From contig NZ_JBLLVA010000023.1 of the NCBI RefSeq assembly GCF_047739745.1, forward strand, positions 17,016 through 81,015: a DNA stretch of 64,000 bases, written 5' to 3'. Made by a program: the position numbers and the translations under genes. Below, piece by piece: positions 45,487 to 53,156 of this stretch; position 1 is the stretch's first letter, and each line of letters begins with the position of its first letter. The notes under the pieces were generated by a model. It saw only the letters and a program-made list of their open reading frames with translations, did not search any database and had not been told where the DNA came from. The DNA is from Pseudaminobacter sp047739745. Lineage in GTDB: Bacteria; Pseudomonadota; Alphaproteobacteria; Rhizobiales; Rhizobiaceae.

Positions 45487-45987
45487 ATGAAGCTCAAATC
45501 CTTTGCGGGAACGCGCTGTTCGATCGCGGGAGCGCTCGAGCTAATCGGCGACAGATGGACGTTGCTGCTGATCCGCGACCTTTCGCTGGGGTTCGGGCGC
45601 TACGACGATCTGCGGGCCAATACGGGCATTCCTGCCGCGACCCTCGCGGCGCGTCTGAAACATCTCGTCGAGCATGGCATCGTCGAGCGCGTGCGCTATC
45701 AGGAGCGCCCGCCGCGCGACGAATATCGGCTGACGCCGAAGGGGCGCGACCTGTGGAAGGTCAGCACCGCCCTGCGCGAATGGGGCGATCGCTGGGATGC
45801 GACCGGCTTCGGCGCGCCGTCCATCGAAATGGTTGACCGGGAGACCGGACGCCCTTTGGCTCTCGCACTCGTCGATACTGAGACGGGCGTTGCCGTTCCT
45901 CGCGATCGCGCTCAACTCCGCCCCGGCCCGGGGGCTGACGCCAGCACATTTCGACCTCTCGATCAACACACAGGAGCAGACAGGTGA
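45487..45987 (+). CDS. HxlR-family transcriptional regulator
   Basis: A 166-residue winged-helix regulator: GTRCSIAGALELIGDRWTLLLIRDLSLG is the family hallmark (Cys near residue 11), followed by RYDDLRANTGIPAATLAARLKHL and a wing ending DEYRLTPKGRDLW. The last 60 residues are an extension beyond the usual 110-120. HxlR proteins often sense electrophiles through the conserved Cys. It heads a three-gene run with overlapping starts and likely controls the divergent AcuI-type gene. Confidence 0.88.
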   Translation: MKLKSFAGTRCSIAGALELIGDRWTLLLIRDLSLGFGRYDDLRANTGIPAATLAARLKHLVEHGIVERVRYQERPPRDEYRLTPKGRDLWKVSTALREWGDRWDATGFGAPSIEMVDRETGRPLALALVDTETGVAVPRDRAQLRPGPGADASTFRPLDQHTGADR

Positions 45988-46577
45988 CGCCACCGATCGT
46001 ATTCTTCTACGACTTCCGCAGTTCTTACAGTTATCTTGCCTTCTCTCAGCTACGCGAGATGCACGTCGACCTCGTGCTGCGGCCGATGAAGCTTCCCGAG
46101 CTCATGGAGAAGGTCGATAATGTGCCGACGACGCTTACCTGTGCAGCCAAGGGTCGATATGCGAACGTCGATCTGGCGCGCTGGGGTCAGCGATACGGGA
46201 TAACATTCAATCCGTCGGACATGCGCGCAAACGATGGCGAAGCCTTGTCGCGAGCGGTTCTGGCGGCGAAATCAGCCGCCGATGCGGCCATGATCACGCT
46301 GGCGCTATATCGGGCGATCTGGAGTGAAGGCAAGACGCTTGCGACCCAGGATGACATCCTCGCCGTGATTGCGGCCGCCGGGGTCGACCCTGCTCCCATC
46401 GCCGCTCGGATTGATGCGCCGGAGATCTCCGCCCAACTCGACGCCAATACAGCCGAGGCCGCCGAGCGCGGTGTGTTCGGTTCACCCACAATCTTCGTCG
46501 GAGACGCAATGTTCTTCGGTAACGACCGTCTCGAATTCGTGCGCGAGGAACTCGTGCGCCTAAAGGAAACAGCATGA
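45984..46577 (+). CDS. DsbA-fold 2-hydroxychromene-2-carboxylate isomerase / kappa-GST family protein
   Basis: A 197-residue thioredoxin-fold protein with inserted helical domain. FFYDFRSSYSYLAFSQL is the family N terminus, with the catalytic Ser in the SSYSY string, and RGVFGSPTIFVGDAMFFGNDRLEFV is its C terminus. These proteins act as glutathione-dependent isomerases or transferases in aromatic catabolism or detoxification. Start GTG at 45984 has AGGAG seven bases upstream and overlaps the hxlR stop. Confidence 0.85.
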   Translation: MTPPIVFFYDFRSSYSYLAFSQLREMHVDLVLRPMKLPELMEKVDNVPTTLTCAAKGRYANVDLARWGQRYGITFNPSDMRANDGEALSRAVLAAKSAADAAMITLALYRAIWSEGKTLATQDDILAVIAAAGVDPAPIAARIDAPEISAQLDANTAEAAERGVFGSPTIFVGDAMFFGNDRLEFVREELVRLKETA

Positions 46578-47275
46578 CCAATCTCATAACTAAGCCACTC
46601 GCCCTTGTGACCGGAGTTGGTCCAGGCACCGGCGCTGCCATCGCACGTCGCTTTGCCGAAGCCGGCTATCGCGTGGCGATGCTGGCGCGCAATGCCGACC
46701 GACTGGCCGCGCTGGAAAAGGAAATACCGGATTCAATCGCAGTGCCGTGTGACGTGAGTGACCCCGCCGCGCTGGCGCAGGTGATTGCCGAGGTCGGCAA
46801 TCCCAAGGTCGTCGTCCACAATGCCGTCGGCGGAACGTTCGGCACCTTTACCCAGGTCGAAGCGGAAACGCTCCAACGTAACTTCGAGATTAATACGATG
46901 GCGCTATTCCATCTCGCGCGGCTGACGACGCCAGCGATGATCGAGGCAGGAGAAGGCGCGCTGATCGTCACCGGCAACACCTCGGCACAGCGCGGTCGCG
47001 CCGCATTCGCCGGCTTTGCGCCCACAAAGGCAGCGCAGCGCATCCTTGCGGAATCGCTCGCACGCGATCTCGGGCCGAAGGGGATCCATGTCGCCTATCT
47101 CATCATCGACGCAGCGATCGACGTGCCGTGGCAACGCGAGCTTCAGCCAACCAAGCCGGACGATTTCTTCATCTCGCCTACCTCAATCGCGGCCGAAGTC
47201 CATCATCTTGCGCACCAACCGCGTGATGCCTGGTCGTTCCTCGCCGAGGTCCGCCCGTTCCACGAACCATGGTGA
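46574..47275 (+). CDS. SDR-family oxidoreductase with Phe at the catalytic Tyr position
   Basis: A 233-residue short-chain dehydrogenase-like protein. The nucleotide motif is VTGVGPGTGAAIARRF, and the usual NNAG is HNAVGG. The active-site YxxxK is represented by FAPTK, so the Tyr is replaced by Phe while the Lys is kept. HVAYLIIDAAIDVP follows, typical of a subgroup of SDRs with the same change. Catalysis may be altered or absent. It overlaps the upstream gene by 4 bp. Confidence 0.84.
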   Translation: MTNLITKPLALVTGVGPGTGAAIARRFAEAGYRVAMLARNADRLAALEKEIPDSIAVPCDVSDPAALAQVIAEVGNPKVVVHNAVGGTFGTFTQVEAETLQRNFEINTMALFHLARLTTPAMIEAGEGALIVTGNTSAQRGRAAFAGFAPTKAAQRILAESLARDLGPKGIHVAYLIIDAAIDVPWQRELQPTKPDDFFISPTSIAAEVHHLAHQPRDAWSFLAEVRPFHEPW

Positions 47276-47280
47276 GCACG

Positions 47281-47533
47281 ATGGCCGACAAGAACGAGGA
47301 CGCTGCCCGACTGCCTTGAGCAGCTGCGCACGATGCTTGCGGGCGACTTGAAGGTGCCGATGGGTGAGAAACTCGGCTTCACCTTGGTGGAGGTAGAGCG
47401 CGGCCATGTGGTGTCGAGGCTGCACCTGCTGGCAAGGTGCTTTGGAGGAGGAGCGCCTGTGCTGCATGCAGTGAGGATCGTTGGCGCGCTCACCGATTGG
47501 GGCGTAGCCGACCGGTGCAACCTACGCCCATAA
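47281..47533 (+). pseudogene. Truncated PaaI-like hotdog thioesterase
   Basis: ATG at 47281 runs only 12 codons before a stop; shifting frame gives EQLRTMLAGDLKVPMGEKLG, then FTLVEVERGHVV, the N-terminal region of PaaI-type thioesterases. After about 30 residues similarity is lost and the frame ends near 47533. A frameshift and loss of the catalytic half make it a pseudogene. It lies 5 bp after the SDR and was probably once the next operon gene. Confidence 0.55.
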
Positions 47534-47667
47534 TTCGCGGCATGCTGACACAGCCGCCGTCGGCGAAAAAGACAGCCATCACCTCGTTTGAATTCGTGCG
47601 GCGCCGAAGCACGAATCCTGTCGGAGCATTGATTCAAAAGCGCCTTGTTCTGGCCACAAAATCGAAG

Positions 47668-47691
47668 GAAACTTTTTGACAACAATTAGTT
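47668..47691 (+). promoter_or_regulatory. Promoter candidate for the small basic gene
   Basis: GAAAC at 47668-47672, a 16-bp spacer and GTT at 47689-47691 resemble an EcfG promoter with one mismatch in the first box. Alternatively TTGACA at 47676-47681 could be a sigma-70 -35 box, but no good -10 follows. A TCTAGGG/CCCTAGA inverted repeat spans 47732-47773 in the leader. Confidence 0.35.
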
Positions 47692-47773
47692 AGCAAAATC
47701 GCGTGTTGTTGGACGCCGCTGCGGAAGTTTTCTAGGGCTCGGGTCATTATAGGAGCAACAAGGAACCCTAGAA

Positions 47774-47884
47774 ATGGAAGACAAGCAGAAGCATCGGGCC
47801 GCTAAGCCGGCGATGCAGCCAGATGGCAAGCGTCGCGCCAAGGCTCGCAAGCGACTGCGCCATGATCGACCCAGTGAAAATTGA
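47774..47884 (+). CDS. Small basic hypothetical protein
   Basis: A 36-residue frame starting MEDKQKHRAAKPAMQPDGKR and ending RHDRPSEN, with many Lys/Arg and no hydrophobic core. CAAGGAA lies before the ATG, and a promoter candidate is 80 bp upstream. It could be a small nucleic-acid-binding or stress peptide, or a chance frame. I recognise no family. Confidence 0.4.
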   Translation: MEDKQKHRAAKPAMQPDGKRRAKARKRLRHDRPSEN

Positions 47885-47901
47885 TGGCTGGAAAAATATT
47901 A

Positions 47902-47926
47902 GGTTTGTAAAATCATTTTACAAACC
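47902..47926. repeat. Perfect 25-bp palindrome
   Basis: GGTTTGTAAAAT, a single central C, then its exact complement ATTTTACAAACC. It lies 18 bp after the small basic gene and about 75 bp beyond the 3' end of the leftward tetR gene. It could be a regulator operator or a terminator-like hairpin; no U-tract follows in either direction. Confidence 0.7.
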
Positions 47927-47999
47927 CGTTGAACATTTGTGCGTTCTGTTCCCCTGCATTCAGCGACGTCTAACGCCACAGCGTCGTTGTAAAGGATGT

Positions 48000-48584
48000 T
48001 CATGCCGCGCGCACTTTCTGCGTTGGGACGGGCGGTTCGGGCAGCTTTCTTTCGTCGATCCAGGCCCGCGTCTCAGACAACAGTTCGTCGGACAGCGCCG
48101 GGTCATCCATTGATCGGGCGAGGATGAGCGCGCCTACCATCGCCGACCAACAGCCGATCGCCGCCCGGCGGCGCTTGGCTGCATCAGCCCCAGGCATGGT
48201 ATCAGCAAGAGTGTCGATCTGTACGGTGAGAACCTGCGCCATGGATGCGCGTGCTTCGGGGGCCTGTTGCCGCATGAGACCCGCCAGGGCGGCCATCGGG
48301 CAGCCTCGTTCCGGATGGTCGCGATGGGGCGCCGACAGATAGCTGTCGAGCCAGGCGCTGGTATTGTCCGTCGCTGATTGACCGCCGACGGCGCTACCGA
48401 TCGCATGTGCGATCAGATCGTCCTTCGATCGGAAATGCCCGTAGAAGCCGCCGTGGGTCATACCTGCGGCCTTCATCACTTCTGCGACGCTCACCGCATC
48501 GAAGCCCTTCTCGCGAAACAGACGTCCCGCCTCGCTCAGGATACGCCTGCGGTTCTGCGCCATCTGCTCCCGGCTCACTTTCAT
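48000..48584 (-). CDS. TetR-family repressor
   Basis: A 194-residue regulator. The N-terminal helix-turn-helix is RILSEAGRLFREKGFDAVSV followed by MKAAGMTHGGFYGHFRSKDDL, a very typical TetR sequence. The C-terminal helical domain, with CPMAALAGLMRQQAPEAR, resembles the TetR_C group of Rut/LfrR-like repressors. ATG 48584 is chosen because upstream residues are unlike the family. It is divergent from an SDR gene that it likely controls. Confidence 0.9.
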   Translation of the reverse strand: MKVSREQMAQNRRRILSEAGRLFREKGFDAVSVAEVMKAAGMTHGGFYGHFRSKDDLIAHAIGSAVGGQSATDNTSAWLDSYLSAPHRDHPERGCPMAALAGLMRQQAPEARASMAQVLTVQIDTLADTMPGADAAKRRRAAIGCWSAMVGALILARSMDDPALSDELLSETRAWIDERKLPEPPVPTQKVRAA

Positions 48585-48606
48585 TTCCGACGTTCTCCGT
48601 GCGCCA

Positions 48607-48635
48607 TTGACATTATCATGATGGCTATCATATTC
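48607..48635 (+). promoter_or_regulatory. Promoter for the SDR gene with TetR-operator-like repeats
   Basis: TTGACA at 48607-48612, 17 bp, then ATATTC at 48630-48635. The spacer holds two ATCAT repeats in TTATCATGATGGCTATCATA, the likely TetR binding region, which also overlaps the start of the leftward tetR transcript. Confidence 0.5.
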
Positions 48636-48693
48636 AGTGCTATTGATGATCACCACCATGAATATAGCTTCGACGCCGAGAAAGGGCAATGAC

Positions 48694-49482
48694 ATGACCG
48701 CCACACCATCCGTCCTCGTGACAGGCGCCTCCGCCGGAATCGGCGCTGCTTACGCCAAGCGCTTTGCGCGGCGCGGCCATAGCCTGGTGCTGGTCGCCCG
48801 TAACACGGCGCGGATGGAGGCGCTGGCCAACCGTCTGCGGGGTGAGACCGGCGTTGCGATCGACATCATCCGGGCAGACCTGGCCGATGCCGGCGAGCGC
48901 GCGGCGGTCGAGGCGCGGCTTCGCGACGATGCGCGGATCGGCATCCTCGTCAACAACGCCGGGGCGAGCCTGGCGGGAACCTTCGTCGAGCAGTCGACGG
49001 ACGATATCGACCGGCTTGTGACCCTCAACACGACCGCACTGGTGCGGCTCGTCCATGCCATTGCCCCGCGTCTTGCGCGAGCGGGCGAAGGCGCGATCAT
49101 CAATATCGGCTCGGTCGTCGGCCTGGCGCCGGAGTTGGGCATGCCGGTCTATGGCGCGACCAAAGCCTTCGTCCTGCACCTGTCACACGCGCTCAACCTC
49201 CAACTCGGCCCCCAAGGCGTTTATGTGCAAGCGGTTCTTCCCTCCGCGACCCGCACCGAGTTCTGGGGTCATGCCGGAATCGACGTCGATACGCTGACGG
49301 GCGTGATGGCGGTGGACGATCTGGTTGACGCTGCCCTCGTCGGCTTCGACCGGCGTGAGCCTGTCACCATCCCGCCGTTTCACGACGCTGGCCAATGGGC
49401 CGCGTTCGAGGCGGCACGTCAGGCCATGATCCCCGGCTTCGCTCAGTCACAGCCCGCCGATCGCTATCTGGCGGACGCCTGA
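48694..49482 (+). CDS. Short-chain dehydrogenase/reductase (SDR)
   Basis: A 262-residue classical SDR with VTGASAGIGAAYAKRFARRGH at the N terminus, LVNNAGASLAG, Ser in NIGSVVG and the catalytic YGATK (Tyr and Lys present). The ATG at 48694 follows GAGAAAGGG. It is divergent from tetR and was probably once cotranscribed with an Old-Yellow-Enzyme gene of which only a fragment remains downstream. Confidence 0.9.
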   Translation: MTATPSVLVTGASAGIGAAYAKRFARRGHSLVLVARNTARMEALANRLRGETGVAIDIIRADLADAGERAAVEARLRDDARIGILVNNAGASLAGTFVEQSTDDIDRLVTLNTTALVRLVHAIAPRLARAGEGAIINIGSVVGLAPELGMPVYGATKAFVLHLSHALNLQLGPQGVYVQAVLPSATRTEFWGHAGIDVDTLTGVMAVDDLVDAALVGFDRREPVTIPPFHDAGQWAAFEAARQAMIPGFAQSQPADRYLADA

Positions 49483-49525
49483 AACGGACTCAAGCCATCC
49501 AATCCTCAACACGAAAGACCGATAA

Positions 49526-49663
49526 ATGACCGATACTACAGACCTGTTTAGCCCCTACGACCTCGGCGGCCTCACGGCCTTCGCCTGGGTCGTCTTCGGC
49601 GGCACGGTATTGGCGGCCGCCGCGTTCTTTCCAGTGTTACGGATCGGAAAGTCGGGGCGATAG
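49526..49663 (+). pseudogene. Old-Yellow-Enzyme N-terminal fragment joined to unrelated sequence
   Basis: The 45-codon frame starts MTDTTDLFSPYDLGGLT, which matches the first residues of OYE-type alkene reductases (LFSPYxLGxLxLxNRVVMAP). It then runs into an unrelated hydrophobic segment (FAWVVFGGTVLAAAAFFPV) and stops. The break at about codon 17 shows a deletion. The hydrophobic part could be the tail of a different gene. Confidence 0.5.
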
Positions 49664-49701
49664 CTGTATATGCGACGGCCCTGCGCAAGGCGTCGCGGCG
49701 C

Positions 49702-50109
49702 ATGTCGCAGGTCTACGATGTCGCTTTGGAACCCAGCGGCATCAAGACGACCCAGCGCGCGATCCTCGTGTGCGTCCGGCGGGAGGGGCCGCTTACAGTC
49801 GGTGCCTTGGCCGACGCGTTGGTTTTGGATCCCGGCGGCCTCGCCCATACACTCAAGCCGCTATTTCGGGATGGCCTCCTGTCGACGTCCGTCGACCCGA
49901 AAGACAAGCGCAACCGCCTGATCGCGATCGAGCCCGAAGGACTTGCTCGGATCGAGGCTTCGGATCATCTGTTTGACGAGGCGCAGAAGCGGTTTGAGGA
50001 CTTCTTCGGGGCTGCCGAAGCCGCGGCGCTGCGGAAAGCACTGAGGATCATCATTCCCGACGATTTCCCGCGCTCGTTCGAGGGACAGGCGAAGCACCGG
50101 GCAAGCTAA
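49702..50109 (+). CDS. MarR-family transcriptional regulator, N terminus uncertain
   Basis: A 135-residue winged-helix protein: SGIKTTQRAILVCVRREGPLTVGALADALVLDPGGLAHTLKPL and DPKDKRNRLIAIEPEGLAR are a clear MarR DNA-binding domain. The MarR-like reading continues upstream of this ATG without a start (ATALRKASRRMSQVYD), so the original N terminus may have been cut by the same deletion that removed the OYE gene. A shortened dimerisation helix could impair function. Confidence 0.75.
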   Translation: MSQVYDVALEPSGIKTTQRAILVCVRREGPLTVGALADALVLDPGGLAHTLKPLFRDGLLSTSVDPKDKRNRLIAIEPEGLARIEASDHLFDEAQKRFEDFFGAAEAAALRKALRIIIPDDFPRSFEGQAKHRAS

Positions 50110-50197
50110 GCGGCATGTTGGCGGGACGCCAAGCGACGAAGATGCCTCCGGCGCTTGGCGACCAGACACAATGAATCTCTAGGACGGAGCTGATTAC

Positions 50198-50650
50198 ATG
50201 AGGCCACACGGCACACTCTTTCTCGATGACCTGACGGTCGGCCAGGAGTTCCAGAGCGACGAGCAACTGGTCGATCAGGAGAGCATAATCGCCTTCGCCC
50301 GACAGTATGACCCGCAACCGTTTCACACGGATCCTGACGAAGCCAAGGACTCCTTCTTCCGGGGGTTGGCGGCGAGCGGATGGCATACGATGGCGATGTC
50401 CATGAAGCTCATCACCGAGAGTGTCCCTCTAGCGCACGGCATCATAGGAGCAGGCGGCGAGATCGCCTGGCCGACCGCCACTCGGCCAGGCGACATTCTC
50501 CACGTTGAAAGTCGTATCATTGAAATCCGACCATCGAAGTCGAAACCCAACCAGGCTGTGGTGACGTTGGAATCGCGAACGTTGAACCGTGGAGACGAAG
50601 TCCGGCAGGTACTGACTGCGAAACTTTGGGTGTTTCGCCGCAAAGATTAG
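50198..50650 (+). CDS. MaoC-family hotdog dehydratase
   Basis: A 150-residue single hotdog protein with FARQYDPQPFHTDPDEA, containing the hydratase catalytic Asp and His, then GLAASGWHTMAMSMKL and the strands GGEIAWPTATRPGDIL. Members hydrate enoyl-CoA or related thioesters. GGACGGAG precedes the ATG. It is isolated in the patchwork region. Confidence 0.88.
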   Translation: MRPHGTLFLDDLTVGQEFQSDEQLVDQESIIAFARQYDPQPFHTDPDEAKDSFFRGLAASGWHTMAMSMKLITESVPLAHGIIGAGGEIAWPTATRPGDILHVESRIIEIRPSKSKPNQAVVTLESRTLNRGDEVRQVLTAKLWVFRRKD

Positions 50651-50889
50651 CGTCGGCCTGAAAAACGAGGGGTTTCAGCGTCCGCTGGACGGCGCGTCAT
50701 CGTACGCTTCGACGCACCAACTGGTGCGCGCTCGCTGCATTCAGGCGCGCGTCCCGAAACTCGAAGGCGAACGGCTGCTTTTGGGTGGTAAAGCGGAGTT
50801 CTTGAACGGCGAAGATGGGGTCGGAAGCGGCCTTCCATTTCAATCCACGTTTTCAAGATGGCGGCTACATCCGTCTAACTGACTTTCAG

Positions 50890-50961
50890 CTAAGCGATAA
50901 GCAGCCACAGAACGATTGCCGTCGCCGCTGTCCCCGCCAAAAACGGCCTGTGGCGTCGCAT
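50890..50961 (-). CDS. 23-residue membrane micro-peptide frame, repeated module
   Basis: A minus-strand frame encoding MRRHRPFLAGTAATA followed by IVLWLLIA and a stop: a basic N terminus and one hydrophobic helix. The ribosome site (GGGAA) is too close to the ATG to be convincing. A decayed copy exists at 42705-42768. Conservation of the frame pattern suggests it was once coding, but expression is uncertain. The rest of 50651-51042 shows no gene. Confidence 0.35.
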   Translation of the reverse strand: MRRHRPFLAGTAATAIVLWLLIA

Positions 50962-51042
50962 TTCCCAGACTAGATACTACCGCCACGTCAGCGAAGCTTT
51001 TCATTTTTGGAAGCCTTCCCGCTGGGCATCTTCGACGCCCGG

Positions 51043-51744
51043 TCAGCCCGCCAGCCCATACCGAAGCCCTTGGTTTGCCTGAAAATTAATGTGGCACAAC
51101 GTCAGCAGATTGTGGCCGCCTGCCGCCGCGACTTCGAGCGCGCGCTTGGCGGTCTCCTGACCCTTGATATCGGCAAGATCGGGCAGATCGGATGCCGGCG
51201 CATGAATGCTTGCCTCGGGCCGCGCGAGAACCTGTGTGCCACGAAAATGATTGGCAATGGCAATCAGGCTTCTCGACGCCAGAATGTCGATATCCGCGCC
51301 TGCCCACGCCGCCTCAGAGCCTGATGCCGCCGGGCAGATCAATCCCTTGCCTTCGGCGTTGGCCGCCATGGCCGAAGGCAGCGCGCCCGAGACCGCGGTT
51401 ATGGTGCCGTCGAGCGACAATTCGCCGAGCACGACGTAGCCGGAAAGGGCGTCGGCCGGAATAGCGCCAAGGGCGGCCATCAAGCCCAGCGCTATCGGCA
51501 AGTCGTAGTGGCTGCCTTCCTTCGGCAGGTCGGCCGGGGCGAGATTGACGGTTACCTTCTTTGCCGGCATCGACAGGCCGGACGCATGGAGTGCGGCCTG
51601 CACGCGCTCGCGGCTCTCCGCCACCGCCTTGTCGGGCAGGCCGACGATCTGCATGCCGACCTTGCCCGGCGCCACCATGACCTGCACGTCGACGGGCACG
51701 GCTTCGATGCCCTGAAACGCAACAGTGCGCACCCGCGAAACCAT
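51043..51744 (-). pseudogene. comM: ComM/YifB Mg-chelatase-like protein, truncated before its ATPase domain
   Basis: The first 212 residues match the N-terminal domain of ComM/YifB (TVAFQGIEAVPVDVQVMVAPG, IVGLPDKAVAESRERVQAAL, LGELSLDGTITAVSG, LADIKGQETAKRALEVAAAGGHNLL). ComM then needs the Walker A segment GPPGSGKS and about 280 more residues. Here the frame instead continues TLCHINFQANQGLRYGLAG and stops. The break falls at the 24-bp repeat (51083-51106). Without the AAA+ domain its role in natural transformation is lost. gshB is the neighbour on the other side. Confidence 0.88.
51083..51106. repeat. 24-bp repeated sequence, right copy, at the comM breakpoint
   Basis: Matches 43969-43992 at 23 of 24 positions and in the same direction. 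To its right comM coding sequence begins; to its left comM is absent. It therefore marks a rearrangement end point. Confidence 0.65.
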
Positions 51745-51910
51745 GCCGCCCCCCTGAACGCCCGCCGACTTCCGCCCGGATGATCGGCTCACTCGCGATA
51801 ATTCGCCAACCAATCACAAATCCGAGGGCAAAGCAAGAACAGGAAGGGAACAAAATAACAGTTAAGGTTGCAGCCGGGTTGTCGCGGGTTGCAGGCCCGG
51901 AACATCGGCT

Positions 51911-51924
51911 GGGAATTCGTTCCC
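51911..51924 (-). terminator. Small hairpin after gshB
   Basis: GGGAA and TTCCC pair around a TTCG tetraloop, 1 bp after the gshB stop on the minus strand. It is short but well placed to be a terminator element. Confidence 0.35.
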
Positions 51925-51925
51925 G

Positions 51926-52870
51926 TCAGGCGCGCCGCTTGTCCTCGACTGCATCCCAGAACAGGGTGGCGATGTCGGCGCCGCCGAAATTCTTCACCTC
52001 GCGGATGCCGGTGGGCGATGTGACGTTGATTTCGGTCATACAGTCGCCGATCACGTCGATGCCGACGAGGACAAAGCCACGTTGCTTGAGCGAAGGGCCG
52101 ATGCGTGCGCAGATTTCGCGCTCGCGCTCGGTCAGCTCGGTTTTTTCGGCGCGGCCGCCGACATGCATGTTGGAGCGGGAATCATGTTCGGCCGGCACGC
52201 GGTTGATGGCGCCGACCGGCTCGCCGTCGATGAGGATGATGCGTTTGTCGCCGGCCCGCACTTCCTTGAGGTAGCGCTGCACGATGTAGGGCTCGCGGAA
52301 CATCTGGCCGAACATCTCCAGCAGCGAGGCGAGGTTGCGATCGGCTTCATGCAGATGGAAGATGCCGGCGCCGCCATTGCCGTAAAGCGGCTTGACGATG
52401 ATGTCCCCGAATTCGCGGCGGAATGCGTCGACTTCGCGTGGGTCCTTGGTGATCAGCGTTTCCGGCATCAGGTCGGGAAACTCGGTCACGAAGATCTTTT
52501 CGGGGCTGTTGCGCACCCAGGCCGGATCGTTGACCACCAACGTCTTCGGGTGGATGCGCTCCAGCATGTGGGTGGTGGTGATGTAGTTCATGTCGAAGGG
52601 CGGGTCCTGGCGCAAGAGCACCACATCCATTTCCGACAGATCGGTGCGCACCGGCGCGCCGAGTGTGAAATGGTTGCCCTTCTCGTCGCGGACCTGGAGT
52701 TCCTCGATGCGGGCGAAAACCTTGCTGCCGACCATGGACAGGCGGTCGGGCGTATAGTGGAAGAGCGCATGCCCGCGCCGCTGCGCCTCGAGCGCCAGGG
52801 CGAAACTGGTGTCGCCGGTGATCGATATCGTCGAGATATGGTCCATCTGGATGGCGATCTTGAGCGGCAT
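51926..52870 (-). CDS. gshB: Glutathione synthetase
   Basis: A 314-residue ATP-grasp ligase that joins gamma-glutamylcysteine to glycine. Motifs include IAIQMDHISTISITGDTSFALALEAQ at the N terminus, VNDPAWVRNSPEKIFVTEFPDLMPETLIT, KPLYGNGGAGIF (ATP-binding loop), GDKRIILIDGEPVGAINR, and GIDVIGDCMTEINVTSPTG with metal ligands. The ATG at 52870 has GGAGA upstream. Its place next to comM is usual in rhizobia. Confidence 0.96.
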   Translation of the reverse strand: MPLKIAIQMDHISTISITGDTSFALALEAQRRGHALFHYTPDRLSMVGSKVFARIEELQVRDEKGNHFTLGAPVRTDLSEMDVVLLRQDPPFDMNYITTTHMLERIHPKTLVVNDPAWVRNSPEKIFVTEFPDLMPETLITKDPREVDAFRREFGDIIVKPLYGNGGAGIFHLHEADRNLASLLEMFGQMFREPYIVQRYLKEVRAGDKRIILIDGEPVGAINRVPAEHDSRSNMHVGGRAEKTELTEREREICARIGPSLKQRGFVLVGIDVIGDCMTEINVTSPTGIREVKNFGGADIATLFWDAVEDKRRA

Positions 52871-53156
52871 GGAAGTCTCCGGCAGGTGATGAAACAGATG
52901 CCGGTTTGATGTAGCGCTTCGATCCGTCGATGCCAATCGTCGCCAGGCCGCGGTTGATGGATTTCCCGGCGCTGCGGAGCCGTTCGCTTCCGCTCTGGTT
53001 GCGGTCGGGTTTGGCCGCTACATCCATGGCGAGAGGAAGAGCGCATCACCCGCAACTGATGACGTTTCCATGCAAAGTTGCCTGTGAGAGAGATACCTTT
53101 CCTAAAGGGTTTGCTGCCAATCTGGAAAAAAATTCCAAGGGACGACAGGGATCAAC

